NCBI RefSeq assembly: GCF_035481615.1
Contig: NZ_JAYKOT010000003.1
Coordinates: 186,001-250,000, forward strand
Direction: 5' to 3'
Length of the DNA stretch: 64,000 nucleotides
From: Citroniella saccharovorans
GTDB taxonomy: Bacteria > Bacillota > Clostridia > Tissierellales > Peptoniphilaceae
In this document: in pieces, positions 45,111 to 54,420 of the stretch
How positions within the stretch are numbered: the stretch's first letter is position 1
How the letters are laid out: the number at the start of each line of letters is the position of its first letter
Position numbers and translations under genes: made by a program
Notes under the pieces: model-generated
Seen by the model: the letters and a program-made list of their open reading frames with translations, nothing else
Told to the model about the DNA's origin: nothing
The model's database searches: none

Positions 45111-47317
45111 TAGAAATTTATGGGAGAATAAAAAGTATTATTTTTCATAACGAAGAAAATGGATATACTGTTGCAAAATTTGAATCCGATGATGAAGAAA
45201 TTACTGTTGTCGGATCTTTTTTTGCTGCAGAAAATGGATTTTACAAATTGACTGGAGACTTTACATATCACGATAAATTTGGTGAACAATTCCATTTTGT
45301 AGAAATTGAAAAAGATGTTCCTAAGGATGAGTTTGGAATTATTGCCTATCTATCTAGCGGAACTTTTCCATATATTGGCAAAAAAACTGCTGAAAAAATT
45401 GTGGAAAAATTTGGAGTAAATACTTTAGAACTATTAGAAGAAAACCCATATATTTTAAATGGAATAAAGGGCTTAGGGAAAAAAAGAGTAAGTAAAATTG
45501 CTTCTGTCATTATAGATAACAGGTCAAAAAGAAAAACTTTATATGCACTTACATCACTTGGACTTTCTATGGAACTTTCAAATCAAATTTATAAGGAATT
45601 TTTAGAAAAGTCCTACGATATAGTTAAATCAAATCCCTACTCACTTATTGGAGTAATAAAAGGAGTTGGTTTTTCTAAGGCTGATGAAATTGCTCTAAGG
45701 CTTGGGGAAGAAAAAGATAGTAGGAGAAGGATTAAAGAGGCCATTAAATATATTCTTTCTAGTTCTGCTTCAAGATCGCAAGATACATTTATTTTTGAAA
45801 ATGAATTAAAAGAAAGTTTATTGTCTCTTACATCGGCTAGCGAGGATAAGCTCTCAGATACTTTACTAGATATGCAGCTTAATGGGGAAGTTATTAGCGA
45901 AGAAATTGATGGAAAGAGAGTTTATTTTGATAGGCATCTTTATAAGGCAGAAGATATTTCTGCTAGTAAGTTACTTCAAATTTATTATGATAAGAAGGCA
46001 GTTTTAAATATAGATTATGATGAAAAAGAATTAGAATTTTTAGACTCAATTCAAAAAGAAGCTGTTCTTGAAGTTTTTAAAAATAAGATTACTGTTATAA
46101 CTGGTGGACCAGGAACTGGAAAAACTACTATTTTGAAACATATTTCGCAAATTGCTGTAAAAAACAATTTAATAGTTGAACTTTGTGCTCCAACTGGAAA
46201 AGCTAGCAAGAGATTAAGTGAAGCAACTGGGCTAAAAGCACAGACAATTCATAGACTTTTAAAATATGGGGTAGATGAAGATGGAAATCTATCTTTTCAA
46301 ATGAATAGAGAAAATCCATTAATTGCAGACCTTGTTATTGTGGATGAAGCCTCTATGCTTGATATAATACTATTTCAAAAATTGTTGGAATCTTTTAATT
46401 ATGACATAGATGAAAATGGCAGACCTATTATTAGGACAAGACTTATTCTAGTTGGGGATATTAGTCAGCTTCCAAGTGTAGGGCCTGGCAATGTTTTAAA
46501 AGATATTATAAAAACAAAAATAGCAAAAGTAATTAGGCTCAAAAATATATATAGACAGAAAAAAAATTCTAATATAGCTATAAATGCACATAAGATTAAT
46601 GAAGGGCTTTATCCAAGTCTAAATGAAAAAGGAAAAGATTTCTTTTTTATTGATACCTATAGTGAAGATGAGACTTTAACAGTTATCTTAGATTTAGTTC
46701 AAAATAGGCTGAGAAATTTTTATAAAATTGATCCAATTAGGGACATTCAAATATTAACTTTTTCTAAAAGGGGAATGCTTGGTTCTAAAGCTTTAAATGA
46801 GTCCTTAAAAATAGCCTTAAATCCAAGTAAAGAATATATCGAATATAAAGATTATACTTTTTCTATTGGCGATAAGTTAATGCAAATTGTAAATGATTAT
46901 AATATCAAAGATGAAGATGGGGAGCTTGGAGTTTTTAATGGGGATAGTGGAAGAGTTTGTGAAATAGATAAAGAGAATGAAACGCTTAAGGTAAAGTTCG
47001 ATGACGGGAGAATAGTTAAGTATGACAAAAAGAATTTAGCTAATCTTTCTTATAGCTATGCTATTACTGTTCATAAGTCCCAAGGATCTGAGTTCGACTA
47101 CTGCATTATTCCATGTGAAAATACTTCAGTTCTTTTGCTTAATAGAAACTTAATTTATACAGCTATAACAAGGGCTAAAAAATTTGTTTGCTTGGTTGGT
47201 AAAAGAGAAATTTTAAAAAGGATGATTGATAATAATCACGAGGAGAGAAGAAACTCATCACTAGCTTATAGAATTAAGAAAAAGTACAAGATGACAAAGG
47301 GGACTTTATATGATTAA
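45107..47317 (+). CDS. recD2: RecD2-type DNA helicase
   Basis: 736-residue superfamily 1 helicase of the RecD2 (RecD/TraA) family found without RecBC in Gram-positives. The N-terminal region has an OB-like start (EIYGRIKSIIFHNEENGYTV) and helix-hairpin-helix repeats (GIKGLGKKRVSKI, GVIKGVGFSKADEI). Motif I GGPGTGKTT, motif II VDEASML, and the late ITVHKSQGSEFDY and YTAITRAK follow. It probably acts in recombination, repair or replication-fork maintenance. It overlaps murA by four bases and comF by eight, forming an operon. Confidence 0.92.
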   Translation: MIEIYGRIKSIIFHNEENGYTVAKFESDDEEITVVGSFFAAENGFYKLTGDFTYHDKFGEQFHFVEIEKDVPKDEFGIIAYLSSGTFPYIGKKTAEKIVEKFGVNTLELLEENPYILNGIKGLGKKRVSKIASVIIDNRSKRKTLYALTSLGLSMELSNQIYKEFLEKSYDIVKSNPYSLIGVIKGVGFSKADEIALRLGEEKDSRRRIKEAIKYILSSSASRSQDTFIFENELKESLLSLTSASEDKLSDTLLDMQLNGEVISEEIDGKRVYFDRHLYKAEDISASKLLQIYYDKKAVLNIDYDEKELEFLDSIQKEAVLEVFKNKITVITGGPGTGKTTILKHISQIAVKNNLIVELCAPTGKASKRLSEATGLKAQTIHRLLKYGVDEDGNLSFQMNRENPLIADLVIVDEASMLDIILFQKLLESFNYDIDENGRPIIRTRLILVGDISQLPSVGPGNVLKDIIKTKIAKVIRLKNIYRQKKNSNIAINAHKINEGLYPSLNEKGKDFFFIDTYSEDETLTVILDLVQNRLRNFYKIDPIRDIQILTFSKRGMLGSKALNESLKIALNPSKEYIEYKDYTFSIGDKLMQIVNDYNIKDEDGELGVFNGDSGRVCEIDKENETLKVKFDDGRIVKYDKKNLANLSYSYAITVHKSQGSEFDYCIIPCENTSVLLLNRNLIYTAITRAKKFVCLVGKREILKRMIDNNHEERRNSSLAYRIKKKYKMTKGTLYD

Positions 47318-47972
47318 CAAATATTTTTTTATAGGCGATGATGAATGTCAAATATGTAAAATAAATAAAAGACTTAGGGGTAAGAAAATTTGTAACTCTT
47401 GTCTTAAATCTTTACAGATTTATAATTATTATGGAAAATATGAGGATCTTGAAGAGGTATTAGTTGCATGCTATTATAATGATTTTATCAAGGCAGTAGT
47501 TGCAAGATACAAGTTTCAAAAAGAAACTTATCTTTATAATATTTTTTCTGATTTAATGTATGATTGCCTTATTCAAAATATTGATCCCTCTTTATTTACC
47601 TATATAATTCCAATTCCTTGCTCAAAGAAAACATTAAGAGAAAGAGGATTTAATTGTGCAGGACTACTAGCTGAAGCTTTAGCTGCTAAACTTAATATTC
47701 CCTATCTAAACCCACTAATCAAGGACCATACTTTAGAGCAAAATAAAATTGAATTAAGGGAAAGAACCAAAAATTTAAAAGGTAAGATTAGGCTTAATAA
47801 AAGTTTTTCAGAGGATCTTAGGGGAAAAAGAGTACTTTTAGTTGATGATATAATAACTACTGGATCAACTTTAAAAGAGGCTGAAAAAGTATTAAATGAA
47901 AATAGTGCAAGTGCTATAAAGATACTTTTGGCATCACCTTCTTACCACACAATTACAAATTCTGAAGTATAA
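47310..47972 (+). CDS. comF: ComF family phosphoribosyltransferase-like protein
   Basis: 220-residue protein with an N-terminal zinc-finger-like cluster (CQICKINKRLRGKKICNSC) and a C-terminal phosphoribosyltransferase fold with the PRPP loop VLLVDDIITTGSTL. ComF proteins act in uptake and integration of transforming DNA in competent bacteria, but many carriers are not known to be competent. It overlaps recD2 by eight bases. Its terminator has been split by an insertion sequence directly downstream. Confidence 0.88.
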   Translation: MINKYFFIGDDECQICKINKRLRGKKICNSCLKSLQIYNYYGKYEDLEEVLVACYYNDFIKAVVARYKFQKETYLYNIFSDLMYDCLIQNIDPSLFTYIIPIPCSKKTLRERGFNCAGLLAEALAAKLNIPYLNPLIKDHTLEQNKIELRERTKNLKGKIRLNKSFSEDLRGKRVLLVDDIITTGSTLKEAEKVLNENSASAIKILLASPSYHTITNSEV

Positions 47973-47983
47973 AAGAAGACTAT

Positions 47984-47998
47984 AAAAAAGGCTAAGTC
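47984..47998. terminator. Left arm of a terminator split by an IS element
   Basis: AAAAAAGGCTAAGTC at 47984-47998 pairs (one mismatch) with GACCTAGCCTTTTTT at 49477-49491. Without the insertion these form a 15-base stem with the six-base loop ACCTAA, a bidirectional terminator between comF and yihY. Confidence 0.75.
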
Positions 47999-48050
47999 AC
48001 CTATGATATGTACCCTCTTTACTGGACAAACCAGTAAGGAGGGTATTTTT

Positions 48051-48599
48051 ATGCGATATAGTTATGAATTTAAAAAAGAATGCGTAGAACTATACAGACA
48101 AGGAAAGTGGATGGAAACACCAGAAGGCGTTACACAAGAAACATTCAGATATAAGATTTGGTATTGGAGTAAGCTTGTAGATTTTCATGGCGAAGAAATT
48201 CTTAACCACAAAGAACAGAATAAAAAGTGGACTGCAGAAGAAAAATTTAAGTATGTATCAAAAGTGTTAGCTGGAAATTCATGTAAGTCTGTAGCTATAG
48301 AGGCTGGCATTCCAGATGGTCAACTTCATAATTGGATATATAAATATAAAAGATTTGGGTATAATTCTCTTGAAATTAAGAAGAGAGGACGTCCATCTAA
48401 AATGAAAGAAAATAATGAAAACACTAATATAGAGCCAAAGCCACTTAACGAATCAGAAAGAGAAGAACTTATTCGTTTAAGAGAAGAAAATGAATATTTA
48501 AGAACAGTTCAAGCAGTCGAAAAAAAATTAGACGCCTTGAGAAGGGAAAAGTATGCTGCATATCTCAAGGCGAAAAAGCAGCAGTCATCAGAGAACTAA
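48051..48599 (+). CDS. IS3-family transposase OrfA
   Basis: About 182-residue DNA-binding protein with two helix-turn-helix units (SYEFKKECVELYRQGKW and AEEKFKYVSKVLAGNSCKSVAIEAG), a basic linker with RGRPSK, and a C-terminal leucine-rich coiled segment (LIRLREENEYLRTVQAVEKKL). The ATG at 48051 has GGAGGG upstream. Near its end, AAAAAG (48573-48578) is a candidate -1 slippage site that would fuse it to OrfB, the usual way the IS3 family makes transposase. Confidence 0.88.
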   Translation: MRYSYEFKKECVELYRQGKWMETPEGVTQETFRYKIWYWSKLVDFHGEEILNHKEQNKKWTAEEKFKYVSKVLAGNSCKSVAIEAGIPDGQLHNWIYKYKRFGYNSLEIKKRGRPSKMKENNENTNIEPKPLNESEREELIRLREENEYLRTVQAVEKKLDALRREKYAAYLKAKKQQSSEN

Positions 48600-48637
48600 G
48601 AGATGAAGGATACAAACTAAAATATCTTTTAAAAGCT

Positions 48638-49432
48638 ATGAACATGCCTAAATCAACATATTACTTTGAGTTAAGTAAAGTTGACCAAATTGATCTCAGA
48701 AACAAGGAAATCAAAGAACAAATAAAAGAAATATTTACTTCAAACAAAGGTAGATACGGAGTAAGAAGAGTGCATCAAGCACTTTTAAGTAAAGGATATA
48801 TAGTAAACCATAAAAGAGTTCAAAGGCTTATGCACAATATGCATCTTCTAGGCAAGAGACCAAAAGAAAAGTATCATTCATATATGGGAAGCGTTGGTAA
48901 AGTAGCAAGTAACATCATAAATAGAGACTTCACAGCAACAAAGCCATTTGCTAAGTGGAATACAGATGTATCCCAGTTTAACTTCGCGTGGGGCAAATGC
49001 TATCTATCACCAATATTAGATATGTACACAAACGAAATCATCTCATACGACTTATCATTGCATCCAACACTAGAACAAGTATCAAGAATGCTTAATAGAG
49101 CATTTGAAAAGTTTCCATGTGTAAAAGGCTTAATCATGCACTCAGATCAAGGCTGGCAATATCAAAACAGCTACTACATCAAAGAATTAGAAAAGCATCA
49201 AATAACTCAGTCAATGTCAAGAAAAGGAAACTGCTACGATAACTGTATCATGGAAACATTCTTTGGAAGACTTAAAACAGAGATGTATTATGGATGTGAG
49301 AGAGAATTTAAAACATTTGATGATTTTTCAAAAGCAATTGACGAATATATATACTACTACAACAACGAAAGAATTCAGAAGAAAACAAAATGGATGCCAC
49401 CTACTTTGTATAGGTTAGCATCCACCATGTAA
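48638..49432 (+). CDS. IS3-family transposase OrfB (DDE integrase)
   Basis: 264 residues from the ATG at 48638. The frame is open further upstream (GEKAAVIRELRDEGYKLKYLLKAM), consistent with production as an OrfA-OrfB fusion by -1 frameshifting. It has the HTH_21 region (GRYGVRRVHQALLSKGY) and the integrase core with the DDE residues in WNTDVSQF, HSDQGWQYQ and ETFFGRLK. All catalytic residues are present, so the element looks intact. Confidence 0.92.
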   Translation: MNMPKSTYYFELSKVDQIDLRNKEIKEQIKEIFTSNKGRYGVRRVHQALLSKGYIVNHKRVQRLMHNMHLLGKRPKEKYHSYMGSVGKVASNIINRDFTATKPFAKWNTDVSQFNFAWGKCYLSPILDMYTNEIISYDLSLHPTLEQVSRMLNRAFEKFPCVKGLIMHSDQGWQYQNSYYIKELEKHQITQSMSRKGNCYDNCIMETFFGRLKTEMYYGCEREFKTFDDFSKAIDEYIYYYNNERIQKKTKWMPPTLYRLASTM

Positions 49433-49476
49433 ACTAAATATTAATGTGTCCAGTTTTTGGGGTACATATCACCTAA

Positions 49477-49491
49477 GACCTAGCCTTTTTT
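49477..49491. terminator. Right arm of the split terminator
   Basis: GACCTAGCCTTTTTT, the partner of 47984-47998. It overlaps the stop codon of the yihY gene on the other strand. Confidence 0.7.
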
Positions 49492-50382
49492 ATTTGATTT
49501 AATATTTTTATATATAGTCTTATTTATATCTTTTGAATCCTTGTAATTTTGAAGTGATGAAGCAAAAACAGCTCCAACTATCAAAATAGCACTAGATAAA
49601 TATAGCCATGTTAATAGAACTATTACTCCTCCGATTGAACCATAGGTTTTATCATAAGAAGCAAAATTTGCTACATAAAATCCAAAGCCATTTGTTACAA
49701 GAATCCAAAGAAGAGTTGTAGCAATTGAACCTATAAGCACATATAATAATGAGACCTTGTGCCTGTCAGCCTTGTTCTGAGAAAAATAATAAAGTAGGAA
49801 AAAGGTTATTATCATAAATATAATTGGAACAATAAATATTATTATTTTATACATTAAACGTATAAATTTATTATCTCCAACAAATTTAAGTAGTAAATCT
49901 AAAATTAAATTGTTAAATACACCACTTGCTAAAACCAAGATAATAAGTGCTACAAGCCCAATAGTAAAAGCAATTCCAAGAAGCCTTTTTTTAAAGAAAG
50001 ATCTTGATGGCTCATGTCCAAAAGCTTCATTTACTTTATTTATTAGCTGAACAATTCCATTTGAACCGGACCAAAGTGCAATAATAATTGAAATAGACAA
50101 AAGTGCAGATGAAGATGAATTTATCAAACTTACTAGGACGGAGGTAATTGTCTGTCCGATTTCTTCAGGAACTTTTTCAAAAAAATTAATTATATCAACC
50201 TCTTTGCCCTTAAAAAAGAAGGAAACAATATTTAAAAGGACAATAAAAAAAGGGAAAATACTAAAAATCAAGAAATAAGCAAGCATGGCAGCAGCTGTTT
50301 TTATTTCAATCATTTTTAAATTTTTTAAAAAGATTTTATTAAAAGATAAAAATTTTCCAAAGCTATTTTTTTTATCAATCAA
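49480..50382 (-). CDS. YihY/virulence factor BrkB family membrane protein
   Basis: About 300-residue membrane protein of the UPF0761/YihY family, once misnamed ribonuclease BN. About six membrane helices are visible, with AAAMLAYFLIFSIFPFFIVLLN near the start and YGSIGGVIVLLTWLYLSS near the end. The function is unknown. The frame is open to 50391, but the TTG at 50382 is eight bases after GGAGG and gives MIDKKNS, so it is preferred. It is transcribed toward the IS element, and its terminator is disrupted by the insertion. Confidence 0.85.
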   Translation of the reverse strand: MIDKKNSFGKFLSFNKIFLKNLKMIEIKTAAAMLAYFLIFSIFPFFIVLLNIVSFFFKGKEVDIINFFEKVPEEIGQTITSVLVSLINSSSSALLSISIIIALWSGSNGIVQLINKVNEAFGHEPSRSFFKKRLLGIAFTIGLVALIILVLASGVFNNLILDLLLKFVGDNKFIRLMYKIIIFIVPIIFMIITFFLLYYFSQNKADRHKVSLLYVLIGSIATTLLWILVTNGFGFYVANFASYDKTYGSIGGVIVLLTWLYLSSAILIVGAVFASSLQNYKDSKDINKTIYKNIKSNKKG

Positions 50383-50470
50383 AAATATCACCTCCCTATC
50401 CTGTATAATATAACTGATTTTTTAATGAATGTAAAATCATCTATATTTTATACTCATTTTACCATAAATA

Positions 50471-50479
50471 TGATATAAT
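50471..50479 (+). promoter_or_regulatory. Extended -10 promoter of arcC
   Basis: TGATATAAT with TATAAT at 50474-50479, followed by a leader of about 70 bases. Confidence 0.55.
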
Positions 50480-50555
50480 AAGAGTTCTTAAAGCTATACT
50501 TTTTATTAATTATGCAAATATTTTATTAGAAATTTGTAATTTAATGGAGGATTTT

Positions 50556-51488
50556 ATGAGTAAAAAATATGTAATTGCATTGGGTGGAAATGCACTTGGA
50601 AATTCCCCAAAGGAACAAGAAAAAAATTTAGTTGTTACCTCAAAAGCTATTGTTGATCTAGTAGAAGAAGGAGTTGAGGTAACCATATGCCATGGAAATG
50701 GTCCTCAGGTTGGTATGATTAAAAAAGCCATGGATGAAACATTCAATGAAAATGGAGAAATTTTTATGCCTTTTGCAGAATGTGGAGCTATGAGTCAGGG
50801 TTATATAGGTTTTCAAATGCAAAATGCAATTAAAAATGAATTACTAAAGAGAAATATAAGGAAGAATGTAGTTTCAGTAATTACTGAAGTTGAAGTAGAT
50901 AGAAATGATCCTGCTTTTAAGGACCCTACAAAACCTATAGGTTCTTTTATGACAGAAGAAGAGGCTAAAAAATTAGAAGAAGCTGGTATTTTTGTTATGG
51001 AAGATGCTGGAAGGGGCTATAGACAAGTTGTCCCTTCACCAAAGCCAAAAAGAATCCTCGAAAAAGAATCTATCGAAAATTTAATTGAAAATGGTAATAT
51101 AGTTATTTCTTGCGGAGGAGGAGGTATTCCAGTTATTTTAGAAAATGGGGAATACAAGGGAGTAGATGCAGTTATAGATAAGGATCTTTCCTCATCACTT
51201 TTAGCAAGAGAGATAAATGCAGATGTGCTTGTTATATTAACAGCTATTGACAATGTTAAAATTAATTTTGGTAAAGAAAATGAAGAATCTTTAGGAGAAA
51301 TCTCAACTGAAGAAATCAAAAAATACTTGAAAAACGATGAATTTAAAAAAGGATCTATGCTTCCAAAAGTGGAGGCTGCTATAGAATTTGCTGACTCTAA
51401 AGAAGGAAGACTTACTATTATTACCTCCTTAGAAAAGGCAAATGAAATTGTATCGGCTAAAGCTGGTACAAGAATTAGTAAAATGTAG
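50556..51488 (+). CDS. arcC: Carbamate kinase
   Basis: About 310-residue kinase that makes ATP from carbamoyl phosphate, giving carbamate (ammonia and CO2). It has the ATP-loop VIALGGNALG at the start, CHGNGPQVG, the SQGYIGFQMQ segment, GRGYRQVVPSP and the late GSMLPKVEAAIEFA. The ATG at 50556 follows GGAGG, whereas the ATG at 50544 contains it; 50556 is preferred. No arcA or arcB is adjacent. The downstream gene is a purine permease, so carbamoyl phosphate may come from ureide or citrulline breakdown elsewhere. That is inference. Confidence 0.93.
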   Translation: MSKKYVIALGGNALGNSPKEQEKNLVVTSKAIVDLVEEGVEVTICHGNGPQVGMIKKAMDETFNENGEIFMPFAECGAMSQGYIGFQMQNAIKNELLKRNIRKNVVSVITEVEVDRNDPAFKDPTKPIGSFMTEEEAKKLEEAGIFVMEDAGRGYRQVVPSPKPKRILEKESIENLIENGNIVISCGGGGIPVILENGEYKGVDAVIDKDLSSSLLAREINADVLVILTAIDNVKINFGKENEESLGEISTEEIKKYLKNDEFKKGSMLPKVEAAIEFADSKEGRLTIITSLEKANEIVSAKAGTRISKM

Positions 51489-51521
51489 GTCAATATATTA
51501 TTTAAAGGAGGGTTTATTGAT

Positions 51522-52820
51522 TTGAGTTTTTTAGAAAAAACATTCAAATTAGGTGAGAACAAAAGCTCTGTTAAACAAGAGATGATGGCTGGACTTACTA
51601 CATTTATGACTATGTCTTATATTCTTATAGTAAATCCTAATATTTTATCAGAAGCTGGAATGGATAAGGGAGCTGTATTTACTGCTACTATCCTAGCTTC
51701 ATTTGTTGCTTGCTTAGCTATGGGCTTAATCGCAAACTATCCATTTGCACTATCTGCAGGCATGGGACTAAATGCATTTTTTACCTATACTGTAGTTTTA
51801 AAAATGGGTCACACTTGGCAATTTGCTTTAACAGCTGTTTTTTTAGAAGGTATAATATTTATACTTATGAGCTTATTTAAAATAAGAGAAAAAATATTTG
51901 ATGCTATACCATACACTCTAAAAAAAGCCGTATCAGTTGGTATTGGATTATTTATATCACTGATTGGATTTTCAAGTGCTGGAATTATTGTAAATGATCA
52001 GGGAACTATTCTTTCACTGGGAAATATAAAGAGCAATCAATCTATTGTTTTCTTTTTTGGAATTATATTAATTGCTTTTCTTCTTATTAAGAAAGTTAAA
52101 GGAGCCATTTTATTTGGAATTTTAGGATCAACTGTGCTTGCACTTATCCTAGGAGTTACTAGTTTTCCAACTGGAATTGTTTCAACTCCACCAAGCATGG
52201 CAGAAACATTTTTTAAATTTGATTTTACTAATGTATTTTCGCTTGACATGCTTATTGTTTTATTTACATTTTTATTTGTTGATATTTTTGATACGCTTGG
52301 TACCCTTATAGGAGTTTCAACTAAAGCTGGGATGTTAAATGAAAAGGGAGAACTTCCAAGAAGTGGAAGAGCCTTACTTGCAGATGCGATTGGTACTACA
52401 GTTGGAGCAACCTTTGGTACATCTACTATAACTACATTTGTAGAATCAGCTTCAGGAGTTGCTGATGGTGGTAGAACTGGTCTTACAGCAATAACTACAG
52501 GATTTTTATTTTTAGTTTCATTAATTTTTTATCCTATATTTTCTATAATACCTGCTGCAGCAACTGGACCAGCCTTAGTTATCGTTGGACTATTTATGAT
52601 GAGTCCTATATTAGATATTGATTTTTCAGATTATACAGAATCAATACCTGCATTTTTAACTATTGTAATGATGCCTTTTGCCTATTCTATTGCAGAAGGA
52701 ATTGTGTTTGGAATGATTTCTTTTGTTATTGTTAAGCTAATTGGCAAAAAATCAAAAGAAATATCACCACTTATGTATATACTAGCAATATTATTTTTAG
52801 TAAAAATTATTTTATCTTAA
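51522..52820 (+). CDS. NCS2 purine permease (AzgA/PbuG-like)
   Basis: 432-residue transporter with about 13 membrane segments of the NCS2 family, AzgA branch, which imports adenine, guanine and hypoxanthine with protons. Diagnostic parts are GLTTFMTMSYILIVNP, the substrate-site AGMGLNAFFTY, FVDIFDTLGTLIGV and GTSTITTFVESASGVADGGRTGL. TTG start after AAGGAGGG. It is 33 bases after arcC and likely in its operon. Its terminator is split by the second IS element, so readthrough into that IS (antisense to its transposase) is possible. Confidence 0.9.
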   Translation: MSFLEKTFKLGENKSSVKQEMMAGLTTFMTMSYILIVNPNILSEAGMDKGAVFTATILASFVACLAMGLIANYPFALSAGMGLNAFFTYTVVLKMGHTWQFALTAVFLEGIIFILMSLFKIREKIFDAIPYTLKKAVSVGIGLFISLIGFSSAGIIVNDQGTILSLGNIKSNQSIVFFFGIILIAFLLIKKVKGAILFGILGSTVLALILGVTSFPTGIVSTPPSMAETFFKFDFTNVFSLDMLIVLFTFLFVDIFDTLGTLIGVSTKAGMLNEKGELPRSGRALLADAIGTTVGATFGTSTITTFVESASGVADGGRTGLTAITTGFLFLVSLIFYPIFSIIPAAATGPALVIVGLFMMSPILDIDFSDYTESIPAFLTIVMMPFAYSIAEGIVFGMISFVIVKLIGKKSKEISPLMYILAILFLVKIILS

Positions 52821-52825
52821 TTTTT

Positions 52826-52834
52826 ACCCCAAGA
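52826..52834. terminator. Left arm of a second IS-split terminator
   Basis: ACCCCAAGA at 52826-52834 pairs with TCTTGGGGT at 54421-54429, which is followed by a run of T. Together they would form the terminator of the purine permease gene, with the IS in its loop. Confidence 0.75.
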
Positions 52835-52842
52835 TTTTAAGG

Positions 52843-54411
52843 TGACCCCAAAAAGTTGGACTTTATACCAGAGACATTTAGAAATATTTGTCTCTGGTTT
52901 TTTTGTCCTCATATTTCCCCTAGGGGAAATCGCAGCTAAGCTGCATTCAATTTCCTATATTCAACTGGACTTAAATATCCAAGTTTTTCTTTTATTCTAT
53001 CTTCATTGTAATATTTTATATATTCTTCTATTGTCTTTTTTAGTTCGTTAAATGATTTAAACGTTCTACCATAGTAAATTTCTTGTTTTAATATCCCGAA
53101 GAAATTCTCCATAGGAGAATTATCTAAGCAATTTCCTTTTCTTGACATACTCTGTAAAATTCCATTAGATTCTAATTTTTCAGTATATTGTTTTAATTGA
53201 TATGCCCATCCTTGATCTGAATGGAATATTCTTTTAAACTTGCAATCTGAAGTCTTTGAAATTGCTTCTTCAAGTGATGTTATTATTGCATCTAATGTAG
53301 GTGAAGTTGTTATTGAATAGCTAATGATTTCTCCATTAAACATATCCAAGAAAGGATTTAAGTAAAGTTTTTTTACTTGCATATTCCCATACTTATCTGT
53401 TTCATAGTATTTGAATTCACTTGTATCTGTTGTGATTTTTTGATGTACTACAGATGTTTTAAATCTTCTTTTTATCCTATTTGGTGCTACTTTACCTACT
53501 GTTCCCTTGTATGAGTAATATTTTCTTGATTTACGTGCAAAGTTTGTTACCTGAAGTTTCAGCTTCTGTACCAACCTTTGAACTTTTTTCTTGTTTATTA
53601 AAATTCCAAGTCTTCTAAGCATCGCATGTATTCTTCTGTATCCATAGTTTGGATTATCTTTTCTCATTTTCTTGATTTGATTCTCAAAGGCTTCATCTTT
53701 ATTTTTTCTATCAAATCTTTTTTGCCAATACATGTATGTTGATTTTGGAAAATTAAATTGTTTAAGTAAATCTTTTAGTGGATATTTTTCTCTTAATGAG
53801 TGAATTATTCTAGCCATTCTCTCATTTTCTGATCTTCCTCGTCCTCTAATTCCATCTTTTTTTTTTAGAAAATCTATTTCCATTTGTGCCCAGTAAAGCT
53901 TATCTTTAAGTTCAGCAATTTCGTCTATCCCTTCCTTAGAATATTCTTTCTTTACTTGTTCTTTTTCTTTTTCATTATTTTTATCTTTAGTCATACTTGA
54001 AGGTCTTCCTCTCTTTTTAGGTCTAAGTCCATCAAGTCCTTGATTTCTAAAATCAATTACCCATCTAGCAATGATCGCTGGATTATTAATCTTAAATTGA
54101 TTAGAAAGTTCTTGATAGGACATTTCTCCTGTTAAGTACAAGTTTACTATATTCTTCTTAAATTCGAAAGAGTAACTATTATTTTTTCTAGAAATTTTTA
54201 AGCCTTCATATCCTTGTGTTTTGTATGAATTTACCCATCTTCTGACTACTGAATGATCACTGAGTCCATATTTATCAGTTAAATATTTATATCCTCCTTC
54301 TTTATTTAAGTATTCTTGTACTATTTTCATCTTAAATTCTGTACTATATTTTGTCATGAAAAAACTGACCTCCTCAAAGTTGGTTTTTTTAGGTCCAACT
54401 TTTTGGGGTCA
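52843..54411 (-). mobile_element. IS3-family insertion sequence (element 2, IS150-like)
   Basis: 1569-base element bounded by inverted repeats TGACCCCAAAAAGTTGGAC at 52843 and its complement ending at 54411. It encodes one long transposase on the minus strand. It is a different element from the one at 48004 (different ends and protein). No clear target duplication is seen (AAGG against GTTC), so rearrangement or mutation may have removed it. It lies in the loop of the permease terminator. Confidence 0.88.
52936..54357 (-). CDS. IS3/IS150-type transposase, single fused frame
   Basis: 473 residues. Two helix-turn-helix units (FKMKIVQEYLN, FKKNIVNLYLTGEMSYQELS) and RGRPSS form the OrfA part. 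After a coiled segment comes the OrfB part with YGYRRIHAMLRRLG and a DDE core in TTDTSEF, HSDQGWAYQ and ENFFGILK. In most relatives these parts are two frames joined by -1 slippage at an A-run. Here the A10 run (T10 at 53857-53866) keeps them in one frame, so transposase would be made without frameshifting. All catalytic residues are present. Confidence 0.9.
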   Translation of the reverse strand: MTKYSTEFKMKIVQEYLNKEGGYKYLTDKYGLSDHSVVRRWVNSYKTQGYEGLKISRKNNSYSFEFKKNIVNLYLTGEMSYQELSNQFKINNPAIIARWVIDFRNQGLDGLRPKKRGRPSSMTKDKNNEKEKEQVKKEYSKEGIDEIAELKDKLYWAQMEIDFLKKKDGIRGRGRSENERMARIIHSLREKYPLKDLLKQFNFPKSTYMYWQKRFDRKNKDEAFENQIKKMRKDNPNYGYRRIHAMLRRLGILINKKKVQRLVQKLKLQVTNFARKSRKYYSYKGTVGKVAPNRIKRRFKTSVVHQKITTDTSEFKYYETDKYGNMQVKKLYLNPFLDMFNGEIISYSITTSPTLDAIITSLEEAISKTSDCKFKRIFHSDQGWAYQLKQYTEKLESNGILQSMSRKGNCLDNSPMENFFGILKQEIYYGRTFKSFNELKKTIEEYIKYYNEDRIKEKLGYLSPVEYRKLNAA

Positions 54412-54420
54412 GTTCATTTT

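Larger units (their letters stand above)
48004..49471 (+). mobile_element. IS3-family insertion sequence (element 1)
   Basis: 1468-base element. Its ends are imperfect 25-base inverted repeats: left TGATATGTACCC-N5-ACTGGACA (48004-48028) and right the same with a different five-base centre (49447-49471). A four-base direct repeat CCTA flanks it (48000-48003 and 49472-49475). It carries orfA and orfB in -1 related frames. It has inserted into the loop of an intrinsic terminator. Confidence 0.9.
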
